Below are positions 43,999 to 51,421 of a DNA stretch of 64,000 bases, piece by piece. Made by a program: the position numbers and the translations under genes. The notes below the pieces were generated by a model. The model worked only from the letters and a program-made list of their open reading frames with translations. It had not been told where the DNA came from and made no database searches. Each line of letters starts with the position of its first letter. Position 1 is the first letter of the stretch. This stretch comes from Lachnospiraceae bacterium (GTDB lineage: Bacteria > Bacillota > Clostridia > Lachnospirales > Lachnospiraceae): positions 62,001-126,000 of the forward strand of contig CAJTHM010000005.1 in assembly GCA_910576125.1 (NCBI GenBank), written 5' to 3'.

Positions 43999-44172
43999 GA
44001 CGACAAAATCCAATTCCTTAACAAAAGCCGGATCATCACGCAGTACATGGATCACATAATGCTCACTGCATCCCGGACGGTACACGTTCCAAAACGACTC
44101 TCTGACGAGGTTCTCGACCGCTCTGTAGTCTTCGTTTCTTTCTAAACGAATGATGTAGTCATTTGTATTCAT
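43999..44172 (-). pseudogene. 5' fragment of a GNAT acetyltransferase gene
   Basis: 58 codons from the ATG at 44172 (CAGGAGG before it): NDYIIRLERNEDYRAVENLV, then RESFWNVYRPGCSEHYVIHV, then LRDDPAFVKELDFV. This is the start of YhbS-type acetyltransferases. At FDKG it changes in frame into the hsdR fragment, giving a chimeric 403-codon frame. The acetyl-CoA site is therefore lost. Confidence 0.7.
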
Positions 44173-44215
44173 TGTTTTTCCTCCTGAAAATTGTTGACTG
44201 TCAATTGCCTTTCAG

Positions 44216-44249
44216 CGGGAGGTTTGTTCGATTATAAGCAAACCTCCCG
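44216..44249. other. Perfect 11-bp stem-loop
   Basis: CGGGAGGTTTG (44216-44226) pairs with CAAACCTCCCG (44239-44249) over a 12-base loop. No U-run. It lies in the 187-bp gap between the TfoX-like gene and the GNAT stub; it could limit read-through or be a recombination relic. Confidence 0.5.
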
Positions 44250-44359
44250 GTCAGCCTACAATCTCCAGTGTGTTGTACTTTCTCAAACAGCACTCTCCTT
44301 AAAATGATATTTATAATCAAGCCTGACGGCCTAATTATTCTGATGATACAATCTTAATT

Positions 44360-44671
44360 CTATTTCTTCTTCGTAGCGGGAAGCTCCTCGTACATTGCTT
44401 CCAGTAGTTTTCTCAGAAACTCCTTGTTATCCACGTCATCCACGAGCAGCATTTTCTTTGCGCCGTCATACGGCAGTTCCATTTCCGCATTCGGCATCAT
44501 TGCCGCAGCGGATTTTGTGGGCTTCACAAGAAAGCGGTCATCATAAATGCCGCCGACAATCTTGCCGCGATAATAGATGATGTATTCGCCCATCATCGCC
44601 CGGTAAGATACATCGTCCAGTTCAGACAACTGCTCTAATATGAAATCCAGATATTCTTTGCTTGATGCCAT
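44360..44671 (-). CDS. TfoX N-terminal-domain protein
   Basis: 103-residue stand-alone TfoX_N domain (YLDFILEQLSELDDVSYRAM, then GIYDDRFLVKPTKSA). In proteobacteria TfoX controls competence; in Firmicutes short forms like this have no known job. It lies 4 nt after the GyrI-type gene, at the end of a leftward row (VOC, GyrI, TfoX), and is probably co-transcribed. Confidence 0.8.
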   Translation of the reverse strand: MASSKEYLDFILEQLSELDDVSYRAMMGEYIIYYRGKIVGGIYDDRFLVKPTKSAAAMMPNAEMELPYDGAKKMLLVDDVDNKEFLRKLLEAMYEELPATKKK

Positions 44672-44675
44672 AATC

Positions 44676-45308
44676 CTACCTCTCCCTTATCGGATGTCTG
44701 ATCACTGTTTTTAGCTTTTCCGGTGCAACCTTTCTGGCATCACTCAGATAAATTTCATGATGCAAACGCTGCTCTGTAATATCCAGAACATAGCCCTGCT
44801 GTTCCATGTATTCATGCATCAGTGCAACAGTTGCAGGCTCATCATCATAAGAACCGATGTGCATGCACTGAACGCACAAGCCCTCATCATAAGTCAGGAA
44901 TTCGACCTTTGAGAAGTCTGTCTTTTTCTTTTTAGTAGCCTCTTCAACCGCCCAGTCGAAATCCGCTTTTGTAACAAAGTCCGGTAAACGAATCACGGAT
45001 ATCCAGTTGAAGTCTTCTTTGTGAGCATATTCTACTCCGGATACTTCGTCCTGCCACCAGAAGCCCTCCAGAGGTGGCACTACATAGCCGAAATATCCCT
45101 CAATCTGATGATCTCCTTTTTTGCTCATCTTGATCGTAAAAGCAATGCCGTACAACAGTCCAATCGCCTGCTTATATTCACTGTCTTCAGGGTTCGGATC
45201 GCCATGACCTCGAACCGCGATATAGTTCATGCTCGGCACTGTCACGATGGACGGAGTATTCTTCGGCATGTAAAATTCCTTGTATTCTTTTTTATAATCA
45301 AAAGCCAT
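44676..45308 (-). CDS. GyrI-like small-molecule-binding protein
   Basis: 210 residues forming one extended GyrI-like fold without a DNA-binding domain. VTVPSMNYIAVRGHGDPNPE begins the domain, and the tail LHHEIYLSDARKVAPEKLKT is typical of this stand-alone group. Related proteins bind or hydrolyse hydrophobic drugs. It is 14 bp after the VOC gene and 4 nt before the TfoX-like gene. Confidence 0.82.
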   Translation of the reverse strand: MAFDYKKEYKEFYMPKNTPSIVTVPSMNYIAVRGHGDPNPEDSEYKQAIGLLYGIAFTIKMSKKGDHQIEGYFGYVVPPLEGFWWQDEVSGVEYAHKEDFNWISVIRLPDFVTKADFDWAVEEATKKKKTDFSKVEFLTYDEGLCVQCMHIGSYDDEPATVALMHEYMEQQGYVLDITEQRLHHEIYLSDARKVAPEKLKTVIRHPIRER

Positions 45309-45322
45309 ATCTTTTCCTCATA

Positions 45323-45685
45323 CTACATCGGTGTTCCCACTTCAATTAAGTTGCCGTCCGGATCATAAAAGCGTATGACCTTCTGTCCCCAGCTGTGCGT
45401 CATCAGTCGATTCACATATTTCACATCCGGATAATATTTCTCGAGTTTCTCTACGAATCCTTCAATATCAGACTCCTCAAAATAGAGCTCGCAGGAGTTA
45501 TTCTCCGGAATAATCTCTTTTTCAAGAAACTCTTTCCAGTATTTTTTCTCCTGCAGTACCAGCCCTTCTGTCAGAATCATATTTCCATTATTGTCAAGGA
45601 TCATCTCAAGGCCGAACAGATCATGGTAGAACTGTCTGGCTCTCTCGATGTCTTTTACAACGATCAGCGCATTCTTCAGTTTCAT
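45323..45685 (-). CDS. VOC (glyoxalase/bleomycin-resistance fold) protein
   Basis: 120-residue vicinal-oxygen-chelate protein with the paired beta-alpha-beta modules (VVKDIERARQFYHDLFGLEM, then HSWGQKVIRFYDPDGNLIEV). The final Glu of NLIEV is the usual metal ligand. Members bind or modify small molecules. It opens the short VOC-GyrI-TfoX unit and follows the chloramphenicol-acetyltransferase-type gene. Confidence 0.85.
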   Translation of the reverse strand: MKLKNALIVVKDIERARQFYHDLFGLEMILDNNGNMILTEGLVLQEKKYWKEFLEKEIIPENNSCELYFEESDIEGFVEKLEKYYPDVKYVNRLMTHSWGQKVIRFYDPDGNLIEVGTPM

Positions 45686-45725
45686 CTTTTCCCTTTCTTC
45701 TTCGGAGCAGGCAGTACGTTATTCA

Positions 45726-46373
45726 TTAATCTATTGCAACATGTTGATACTCATCAAAGAACTTTTGCAGAGCATCAACAAACTGTCCTATATGAATCTC
45801 GTCAACAACAGAATGATGTGCCTGAATTGAAATCGGAATCAAGGCACGTCCATCCTTCTCGTAGTATTTTCCCCAGTCAAACAGAGGAGTCGCATTGTCC
45901 TTTTTTCCGGAGTTAGTGTGCGAAATATGCGTATAAGTTACCCACGGCATAGGAGAACATTGAAACACATCATTTCCAAGAGGAGCGGTAAAATACTCCT
46001 GCTGTTCCTCAGCTGTCTTTAATGCCAACGCCACATATTCTGGAAGCTTATCTATGAACGGAACGTTGACAACCTTAAACAATCCTGTTTCTTTGTTAAG
46101 GTAGGTAAATGCTGTATCAATTCTCTCGTAAAGCACGACTTTTCCATCCAAAAATCTGTATCTTAACGCTTCGACTTCATTGGCGCACTTGCAGACTGCA
46201 TAGACCATTGCCAAGGTAAAAGACAAGCCTTCCTCCTTGACCTTTTTCTTGAATTCAGTAATGTCGGGTTCAAAAGTCACACAAAATGCCGGTTCTATAC
46301 TGTTCCGGAAAACCATGCAGTGCATAGCTCGTTCCCATGTTGATTCATCTATTACTTCATATTTGTTTGCCAT
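45726..46373 (-). CDS. Type A chloramphenicol acetyltransferase-like protein
   Basis: 215-residue trimeric acetyltransferase fold. The catalytic segment is QAHHSVVDEIHIGQFVDALQ; the histidine pair and aspartate are kept, but the Gly that normally follows the aspartate is Glu. FNYSS-like core residues are replaced by SPMPWVTYTHISHT. AGAGGA lies 7 nt before the ATG at 46373, which is preferred over an upstream frame. It may confer chloramphenicol resistance or act on another alcohol; distant CatA-like proteins are often not resistance genes. Confidence 0.8.
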   Translation of the reverse strand: MANKYEVIDESTWERAMHCMVFRNSIEPAFCVTFEPDITEFKKKVKEEGLSFTLAMVYAVCKCANEVEALRYRFLDGKVVLYERIDTAFTYLNKETGLFKVVNVPFIDKLPEYVALALKTAEEQQEYFTAPLGNDVFQCSPMPWVTYTHISHTNSGKKDNATPLFDWGKYYEKDGRALIPISIQAHHSVVDEIHIGQFVDALQKFFDEYQHVAID

Positions 46374-46416
46374 AGAATTGTCCTCTTCAATTCCAATTTG
46401 CCATTCTAACATCTAT

Positions 46417-46466
46417 CTCACACTTTTTGTCCTGATTTGCCTTTGGATAAGTTACCGAGAAGCGTT
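46417..46466. repeat. 50-bp direct repeat, copy A
   Basis: Matches 47380-47429 at 47 of 50 positions, in the same orientation, 963 bp apart. The pair brackets the Vat/CatB-type gene. The shared core is GATTTGCC-TTGGATAAGTTACC. Confidence 0.85.
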
Positions 46467-46505
46467 TTCTTTTATCCAGTTCCATAAAGCATTGTACTTG
46501 CTCAT
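46452..46505 (-). pseudogene. Stub of a DUF7662-like gene
   Basis: Seventeen codons, MSKYNALWNWIKENASR then TAA, with AAGGA before the ATG. This is how small DUF7662-type proteins begin (M-S-K-Y-x-x-L-W-x-x-I-x-E-N). It is cut where the 50-bp repeat starts, so insertion of the repeat-bounded segment probably destroyed it. Confidence 0.45.
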
Positions 46506-46568
46506 TCCTTTTCATTCCTCCAAACTTTTAATTTGTGGGAGGGAGAATCCTCCCACAAATACTGACTA

Positions 46569-47198
46569 TTATTTTAGGTCTTTAATTCGACCTGACTGAA
46601 TTACATCAATGTTTTCTTTGATCCTGTTTTCAGGCCAATTCCACCATTGAAGCTCCAGTAACTTGGAAATCACTTCATCTGAGAATCGCTTTCTTATTGG
46701 CTTGGCAGGGATGCCTCCAACAATTGTATAAGGCGGTACATCTTTGGTGACAACTGCCCGTGTACCAATAATCGCTCCATCTCCAATCGTGACACCAGAC
46801 AAAACTATGGCTTCATAGCCAATCCAAACGTCATTGCCGATTACAATGTCACCTTTGTTATCCCATGCACTTGTAATGTTTGTTACATCCAATCCCCATT
46901 CCTCAAAGAATATTGGAAATGGATATGTAGAAATTGAGTGCATTGTGTGATTTGCACTGGTAAACAGGAACTTTGCTCCGCAGGCAATCGAGCAGAATTT
47001 ACCTACCTTCAGCTTATCACCGTTAATCGGATAGCGATACAGAACATTGTTCTTCTCAAAATCCCGTGGATCATTCACAAAGTCGTTATACATTGTGTAG
47101 TCACCAATCTCTATGCCAGATTCCGTGATTACATTTTTCAAATATACCGTTTGGGTATCACCTGTTCGCGGGTATATTTTGTTCTCCGATATAGTCAT
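46569..47198 (-). CDS. Hexapeptide xenobiotic acetyltransferase (Vat/CatB type)
   Basis: 209-residue left-handed beta-helix enzyme that could acetylate streptogramin A or chloramphenicol. The catalytic histidine lies in SANHTMHSISTYPF. The hexapeptide coils run from IVIGNDVWIGYEAIVLSG to PYTIVGGIPAKPIRKRF. GGAGG lies 8 nt before the ATG at 47198; an ATG five codons upstream overlaps that site. It is bracketed by 50-bp direct repeats and next to IS21-like end repeats, which suggests acquisition as a cassette. A CatA-type gene follows. Confidence 0.85.
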   Translation of the reverse strand: MTISENKIYPRTGDTQTVYLKNVITESGIEIGDYTMYNDFVNDPRDFEKNNVLYRYPINGDKLKVGKFCSIACGAKFLFTSANHTMHSISTYPFPIFFEEWGLDVTNITSAWDNKGDIVIGNDVWIGYEAIVLSGVTIGDGAIIGTRAVVTKDVPPYTIVGGIPAKPIRKRFSDEVISKLLELQWWNWPENRIKENIDVIQSGRIKDLK

Positions 47199-47299
47199 TT
47201 CATAATCCTCCATGTCTTGATATCTATTAAGCGACTATATCGGTTGCTACAATGCAGCGTTTCACCTTTTCACCTCCAAATTGTCCGGCCTATAGCCTT

Positions 47300-47383
47300 G
47301 ACATCTATCTCACAGCCACAACTACCTGACATCTAACTCGGCAACTCAACATAGTGACATCTATCGTGGCAACTCAACTCTCA
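47300..47383. repeat. Three tandem 28-bp units, IS21-like element end
   Basis: Units start at 47300, 47328 and 47356, each opening with GACATCTA and mostly containing GGCAACTCAAC. Multiple spaced sites of this kind are the hallmark of IS21-family ends, where IstA binds. No istA or istB remains, so this is a solo end. Confidence 0.6.
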
Positions 47384-47429
47384 CACTTTTTGAGCTGATT
47401 TGCCCTTGGATAAGTTACCGAGAAGCGTT
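47380..47429. repeat. 50-bp direct repeat, copy B
   Basis: Partner of 46417-46466. Here it follows directly after the 28-bp tandem units, showing that the 50-bp block belongs with the IS21-like end. Confidence 0.85.
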
Positions 47430-47493
47430 CGTACTGCCCGACGCCTAATTTACCCGATTACCCGAAAACCGCAGTATTACTGGCCTTTCGCGG

Positions 47494-49101
47494 CTATTTT
47501 CCTTCGACCCTTGACATCAATACTACCGTCTCAACATGCACCGTCATCCCAAACTGATCCACCCCGCGCACTCTCTCAATCCCATACCCCCCGTCGCAGA
47601 GCACCCGCAGATCCCGGGCCAGGGTCGCCGGGTCACAGCTCACATAGACAATCCGCTCAGGCTCCGCTTCCAATATACCCCTCAGGCATACCTCGTCGCA
47701 GCCCTTCCGGGGCGGGTCCACCACCACCACGTCCGGACGCGAAGCGTCCTCCCCATCCCCGCCGTGATAAAACTCCTGCAGCACCTCCTCCGCCTTCCCC
47801 ACGAAGAACGCCGCATTCCCAATCCCATTCCGGGCCGCGTTCTCTTTGGCATCCTCAATAGCCTGAGGTACAACCTCCACGCCGCAGACCCGCTTCGCCT
47901 TGCCCGCCAGGAACAGCGATATGGTTCCTATACCGCAGTACAGATCCCAAACCGTCTCCTGCCCTGTGAGCCCGGCATATTCCAGGGCCAGGCTGTAAAG
48001 CTTCTCCGTCTGGACAGGATTCACCTGATAGAAAGAAAGCGGCGAGATATGGAAAGTCAGCTCCTCCCCTGTATAAGGCCATCCCGGGCGCGTCATGTCC
48101 CGGACGCGGATGGTGTCGGATATCACATCCTTTCCCCAGATGGTATGCACTTCCTCTCCCATGATGACATTTGTCCGCTCTGTCTGGATGCTCACGGATA
48201 TGCTGGTCATGCCCTCTATGCCGGCCAATTTCTGAAGCAGCATCTTCTGCCTGGGCAAAAATTCTCTCCCGCTCCCAGGCATCAAACCAGCATCCTCTGT
48301 ACCGTCCTCCGTTATACTCTTTCCTGATGGCGCTGTTCTTCTTCCCATACCGCGAATCACACTGCCCTTTCCTGTCTCCCGGGCAAAATGCGACATATGT
48401 GTCATATTTTCTGTCCGTGCACGTGCCGGGGGTTTTCGGTTAATCACCAGACATACCATGATCTCCCCGCTGACATAGCCCTTGCGTATCAGCACATGCC
48501 GCACCAGCCCGGTTCCGGACGTCTCATCATAGGCGCTGACGCCATTCTCCCGCATATACTCCAGCACCGCCTCCATGACGGCCCGGTTTTCCACAGGCCC
48601 CAGCAGACAATCCGTATTTGCGATGATGCTGTGGGTCCTGCCCGCGTAAAATCCGGCAATCACATTCCCATCCCTGTCCGTCCCCACCGGGTACTGTGCC
48701 TTGTTCCGATAGCGGAAAGGCTCTTCCATCCCAACGACAGGCTCCATCCGCTCATCTATGTACCCCGGGGCGAACCCGCCTATCCGGATCAGACTGCCCC
48801 GAATCTTGTCCTGTTTGAACTCCAGCTGTTTCTCATAGGAAAGCGCCTGCAGCTGGCATCCCCCGCACTGCCTGTGATACGCGCATTTCGGCTCCACGCG
48901 AAAAGGAGAAGGTTCCAATACCTTCTCCAGCCGCGCATAGGCATAATTTTTCTTAGGCTTAACAATCCTGGCTTCCACGACATCGCCCACCACGGCATCT
49001 TTCACGAACAGCGTAAAGCCCTCCGCCTTGCCGATTCCGAAGCCCTCATTTCCGATGTCCTCGATCGCCACAGCAACAAGTTCGTTTTTTTGATATTTCA
49101 T
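47494..49101 (-). CDS. rlmD: 23S rRNA (uracil-C5)-methyltransferase
   Basis: SAM-dependent RNA m5U methyltransferase of the RlmD/RlmCD class. A TRAM domain covers residues 5-58. The iron-sulphur cysteines are in CAYHRQCGGC, with the last one in NTDCLLG. The SAM domain has VWDLYCGIGTISLFLAGKAK and VVVDPPRKGCDE, and the catalytic Cys is in VYVSCDPATLARD. At 535 residues it is longer than usual because of an insertion of about 65 residues (near 228-290, Arg/Gly/Thr-rich) before LPRQKMLLQKL. The ATG at 49101 lies before the TRAM domain; upstream frame lacks similarity. It marks the return to core genes after the island. Confidence 0.92.
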   Translation of the reverse strand: MKYQKNELVAVAIEDIGNEGFGIGKAEGFTLFVKDAVVGDVVEARIVKPKKNYAYARLEKVLEPSPFRVEPKCAYHRQCGGCQLQALSYEKQLEFKQDKIRGSLIRIGGFAPGYIDERMEPVVGMEEPFRYRNKAQYPVGTDRDGNVIAGFYAGRTHSIIANTDCLLGPVENRAVMEAVLEYMRENGVSAYDETSGTGLVRHVLIRKGYVSGEIMVCLVINRKPPARARTENMTHMSHFARETGKGSVIRGMGRRTAPSGKSITEDGTEDAGLMPGSGREFLPRQKMLLQKLAGIEGMTSISVSIQTERTNVIMGEEVHTIWGKDVISDTIRVRDMTRPGWPYTGEELTFHISPLSFYQVNPVQTEKLYSLALEYAGLTGQETVWDLYCGIGTISLFLAGKAKRVCGVEVVPQAIEDAKENAARNGIGNAAFFVGKAEEVLQEFYHGGDGEDASRPDVVVVDPPRKGCDEVCLRGILEAEPERIVYVSCDPATLARDLRVLCDGGYGIERVRGVDQFGMTVHVETVVLMSRVEGK

Positions 49102-49260
49102 ATATGTTTTCCCGTTTTTCTTCTTTTCGGCTCTGGCCGGCCCGACATCAAATCCGGCCGGCTTCCTGCACTTCCGGCTTTCCAATGAACCAATAAGCCT
49201 CTTCCAGCAAGCCCTCCCGCAGCCTGAAATAAACCGCTCCAGCTTCCCGAAAAACCTCTC

Positions 49261-50409
49261 CTACGCCAGCTCCTCCGCCAATGCCCTCAGCTGCGCCTCA
49301 TTCTCCGGCTTCATGGCGGACAGCAATGTCACTGTATTCTCCGCGAACGAAATCTCCTTGCTGCCCTCGAACTTTGCCCGCATCAGTTTCGCCGCCGCAG
49401 GCGCCCAGGAGCCGTTCTCCACCAGCGCCACCGTCCGCTTCTGATAATTGTGCTCCACAAGCCGCATAATGAAATCATGCATGAAAGGATTGATGCTCAT
49501 ATTGTAGGTATTGCAGGCCAGCACCAGCTTGCTGTAGCGGAAAGCATCCGCCAGCGCAGCCGCCATGTCGTCCCTGGCCAGATTATAGACCACCACTTCC
49601 GCCCCTTTCTCCCGGAGGACATCCGCCAGATACAGCGCCGCCTTTTCGGTATGGCCATAGACAGAGGCATAAGCCACCACTACGCCGTCAGTTTCTGCAC
49701 GATAGGACGACCATGTGTCATACAGCCCGATATAATACTCCAGATTCTCTTCCAGCACCGGCCCATGGAGAGAGCAAATCTTCTGAATGTCCAGCGCGCT
49801 CGCCTTCTTCAGCACATTCTGCACCTGCATCCCGTATTTCCCTACGATGCCGATATAATACCGTCTCGCCTCGTCCGCCCAGTCCTCCTCCACGTCCAGA
49901 GCCCCGAACTTGCCGAAGCCGTCCGCTGAGAACAGCACCTTGTCCCTGGCATCATAGGTCATCATGACCTCCGGCCAGTGCACCATGGGCGCACAGACAA
50001 AAGTCAGCTTATGGGCGCCCAGGTCCAGCTCCCCGCCATCTGCCACAGGCATCTGCTTCATCCGGGGCTCCAGCGCAAAGAACTGGTGCATCATCTTAAA
50101 GGCCTGGGCCGTAGCCACCACCTGGGCCTCCGGATATTTCTCCAGGAAAAGCGGGATATTGGCTGAATGATCCGGCTCCATATGCTGGATGATCAAATAC
50201 TCAGGCCTGCGCCCGGCGAGCGCCTCTTCCAGGTTCTCCATCCACTGCTGCCCAAAGCTTCCGTCCACGGTATCCATCACCGCGATATGCTCATCCATTA
50301 TCACATAAGAATTATAGGCCATCCCATTAGGCACCCGGTACTGCCCCTCGAACAAATCCACCTCATGGTCATTGACCCCTACGTATAAAATATCGTCTGT
50401 CACTTTCAT
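49261..50409 (-). CDS. FprA-type flavodiiron protein
   Basis: Cytoplasmic A-type flavoprotein that reduces O2 to water (and sometimes NO), protecting anaerobes. The N-terminal metallo-beta-lactamase-like domain keeps the diiron ligands: HMEPDHSAN near residue 78, HWPEVMM, SADGFGKFG and LHGP. The C-terminal flavodoxin domain starts VVAYASVYGHTEKAALYLAD, the FMN phosphate loop. Length 382 is standard, with no rubredoxin extension. The ATG at 50409 has GGA 7 nt before it; an ATG four codons upstream is the alternative. It is 67 bp after the yhaM gene. Confidence 0.93.
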   Translation of the reverse strand: MKVTDDILYVGVNDHEVDLFEGQYRVPNGMAYNSYVIMDEHIAVMDTVDGSFGQQWMENLEEALAGRRPEYLIIQHMEPDHSANIPLFLEKYPEAQVVATAQAFKMMHQFFALEPRMKQMPVADGGELDLGAHKLTFVCAPMVHWPEVMMTYDARDKVLFSADGFGKFGALDVEEDWADEARRYYIGIVGKYGMQVQNVLKKASALDIQKICSLHGPVLEENLEYYIGLYDTWSSYRAETDGVVVAYASVYGHTEKAALYLADVLREKGAEVVVYNLARDDMAAALADAFRYSKLVLACNTYNMSINPFMHDFIMRLVEHNYQKRTVALVENGSWAPAAAKLMRAKFEGSKEISFAENTVTLLSAMKPENEAQLRALAEELA

Positions 50410-50476
50410 CTTTCCATCCATCCTTTCTTTCACCCGAAGATTATCCGACTTTTTCTTGTTTTTACTTCGTTTTACA

Positions 50477-51421
50477 TCATTCTCTCGTGGCCCGCAGATT
50501 CGACTCAAACAGGCGGTTGTACCCGAACCACCCCTGGTTCCCGCTGTTGTTCTCCAGTATCTCCTTGAACGTCTCCAGCTTCGCGTCCGTATCGTCCGCG
50601 TAATTCAGGGCCATAGCCTCCATCAGCGCGGGCAGCTTCGGCGAACCGTATTCATATTTCCCATGATGCGCCAGAATACAGTGCTGCACCTGTGCCAGAA
50701 GCTCATGGGGAAATCCGTCGATGCCCGCCGCTTTCTCCGCCACCATCTGGGAGCCCATGACAATGTGCCCCAGCAGCTGTCCGTCATCCGTGTAGTCATT
50801 CTCCGGAAAAGGCGAAAGCTCCTTTACCTTGCCGATGTCATGGCACATAGCCGCCGTCAGCAGCAAATCCCGTTTCAGAATCGGATAAGCGCCGCAATAA
50901 TATTCACACAGCTTCGTCACACTTAAAGTATGCTCCAATAATCCGCCCACAAACCCGTGATGTACCGTTTTTGCGGCAGAGGAATGACGGAATTTTTTCA
51001 CAAAATCATCGTCCTTCTCGAAAAAGGCCTCCAGAAGCCGCTTCAGATAAGGATTCTGAATGCTGTCCACCTTTTCCAGAAGCTCCAGATACATGGTATC
51101 GTTATCCCTGGAACTCACCGGCAGATAGTCCCCGGCATTGTATTCCCCTTCCCTGCAGACCCGGATTCTCTTGACGCTGACCTGGAGCGTCCCCTGGAAA
51201 CTGTTCACATCCCCATAGACCTCTATGTAATCCAGCGTGTCGTAATCCCCGATGCCCGGATTGTTGGGCTCCCAGACTTTCGCGTCAATGGTGCCCGTCT
51301 TGTCCTGCAGAATCACATTTTCGTAGGGTTTCCCGTTCTTGGTCACCGCTGCCTGCTTATGCTTGCAGAGATAGATATCAAAAACTCTGTCCCCTTCTTT
51401 CAAATCTTTGATGAATTTCAT
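50477..51421 (-). CDS. yhaM: 3'-5' exoribonuclease YhaM
   Basis: RNA-decay enzyme that trims 3' ends. An N-terminal OB-fold (residues 1-105, beginning MKFIKDLKEGDRVFDIYLCK) binds nucleic acid. An HD phosphohydrolase domain follows, with HHGFVGGLLEHTLSVT, then MCHDIGKVKELS and ILAHHGKYEYGSP. The 314-residue length is the family norm. Its ATG lies directly after the stop of the HtrA-like gene (51422), so the two are translationally coupled. Confidence 0.93.
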   Translation of the reverse strand: MKFIKDLKEGDRVFDIYLCKHKQAAVTKNGKPYENVILQDKTGTIDAKVWEPNNPGIGDYDTLDYIEVYGDVNSFQGTLQVSVKRIRVCREGEYNAGDYLPVSSRDNDTMYLELLEKVDSIQNPYLKRLLEAFFEKDDDFVKKFRHSSAAKTVHHGFVGGLLEHTLSVTKLCEYYCGAYPILKRDLLLTAAMCHDIGKVKELSPFPENDYTDDGQLLGHIVMGSQMVAEKAAGIDGFPHELLAQVQHCILAHHGKYEYGSPKLPALMEAMALNYADDTDAKLETFKEILENNSGNQGWFGYNRLFESNLRATRE

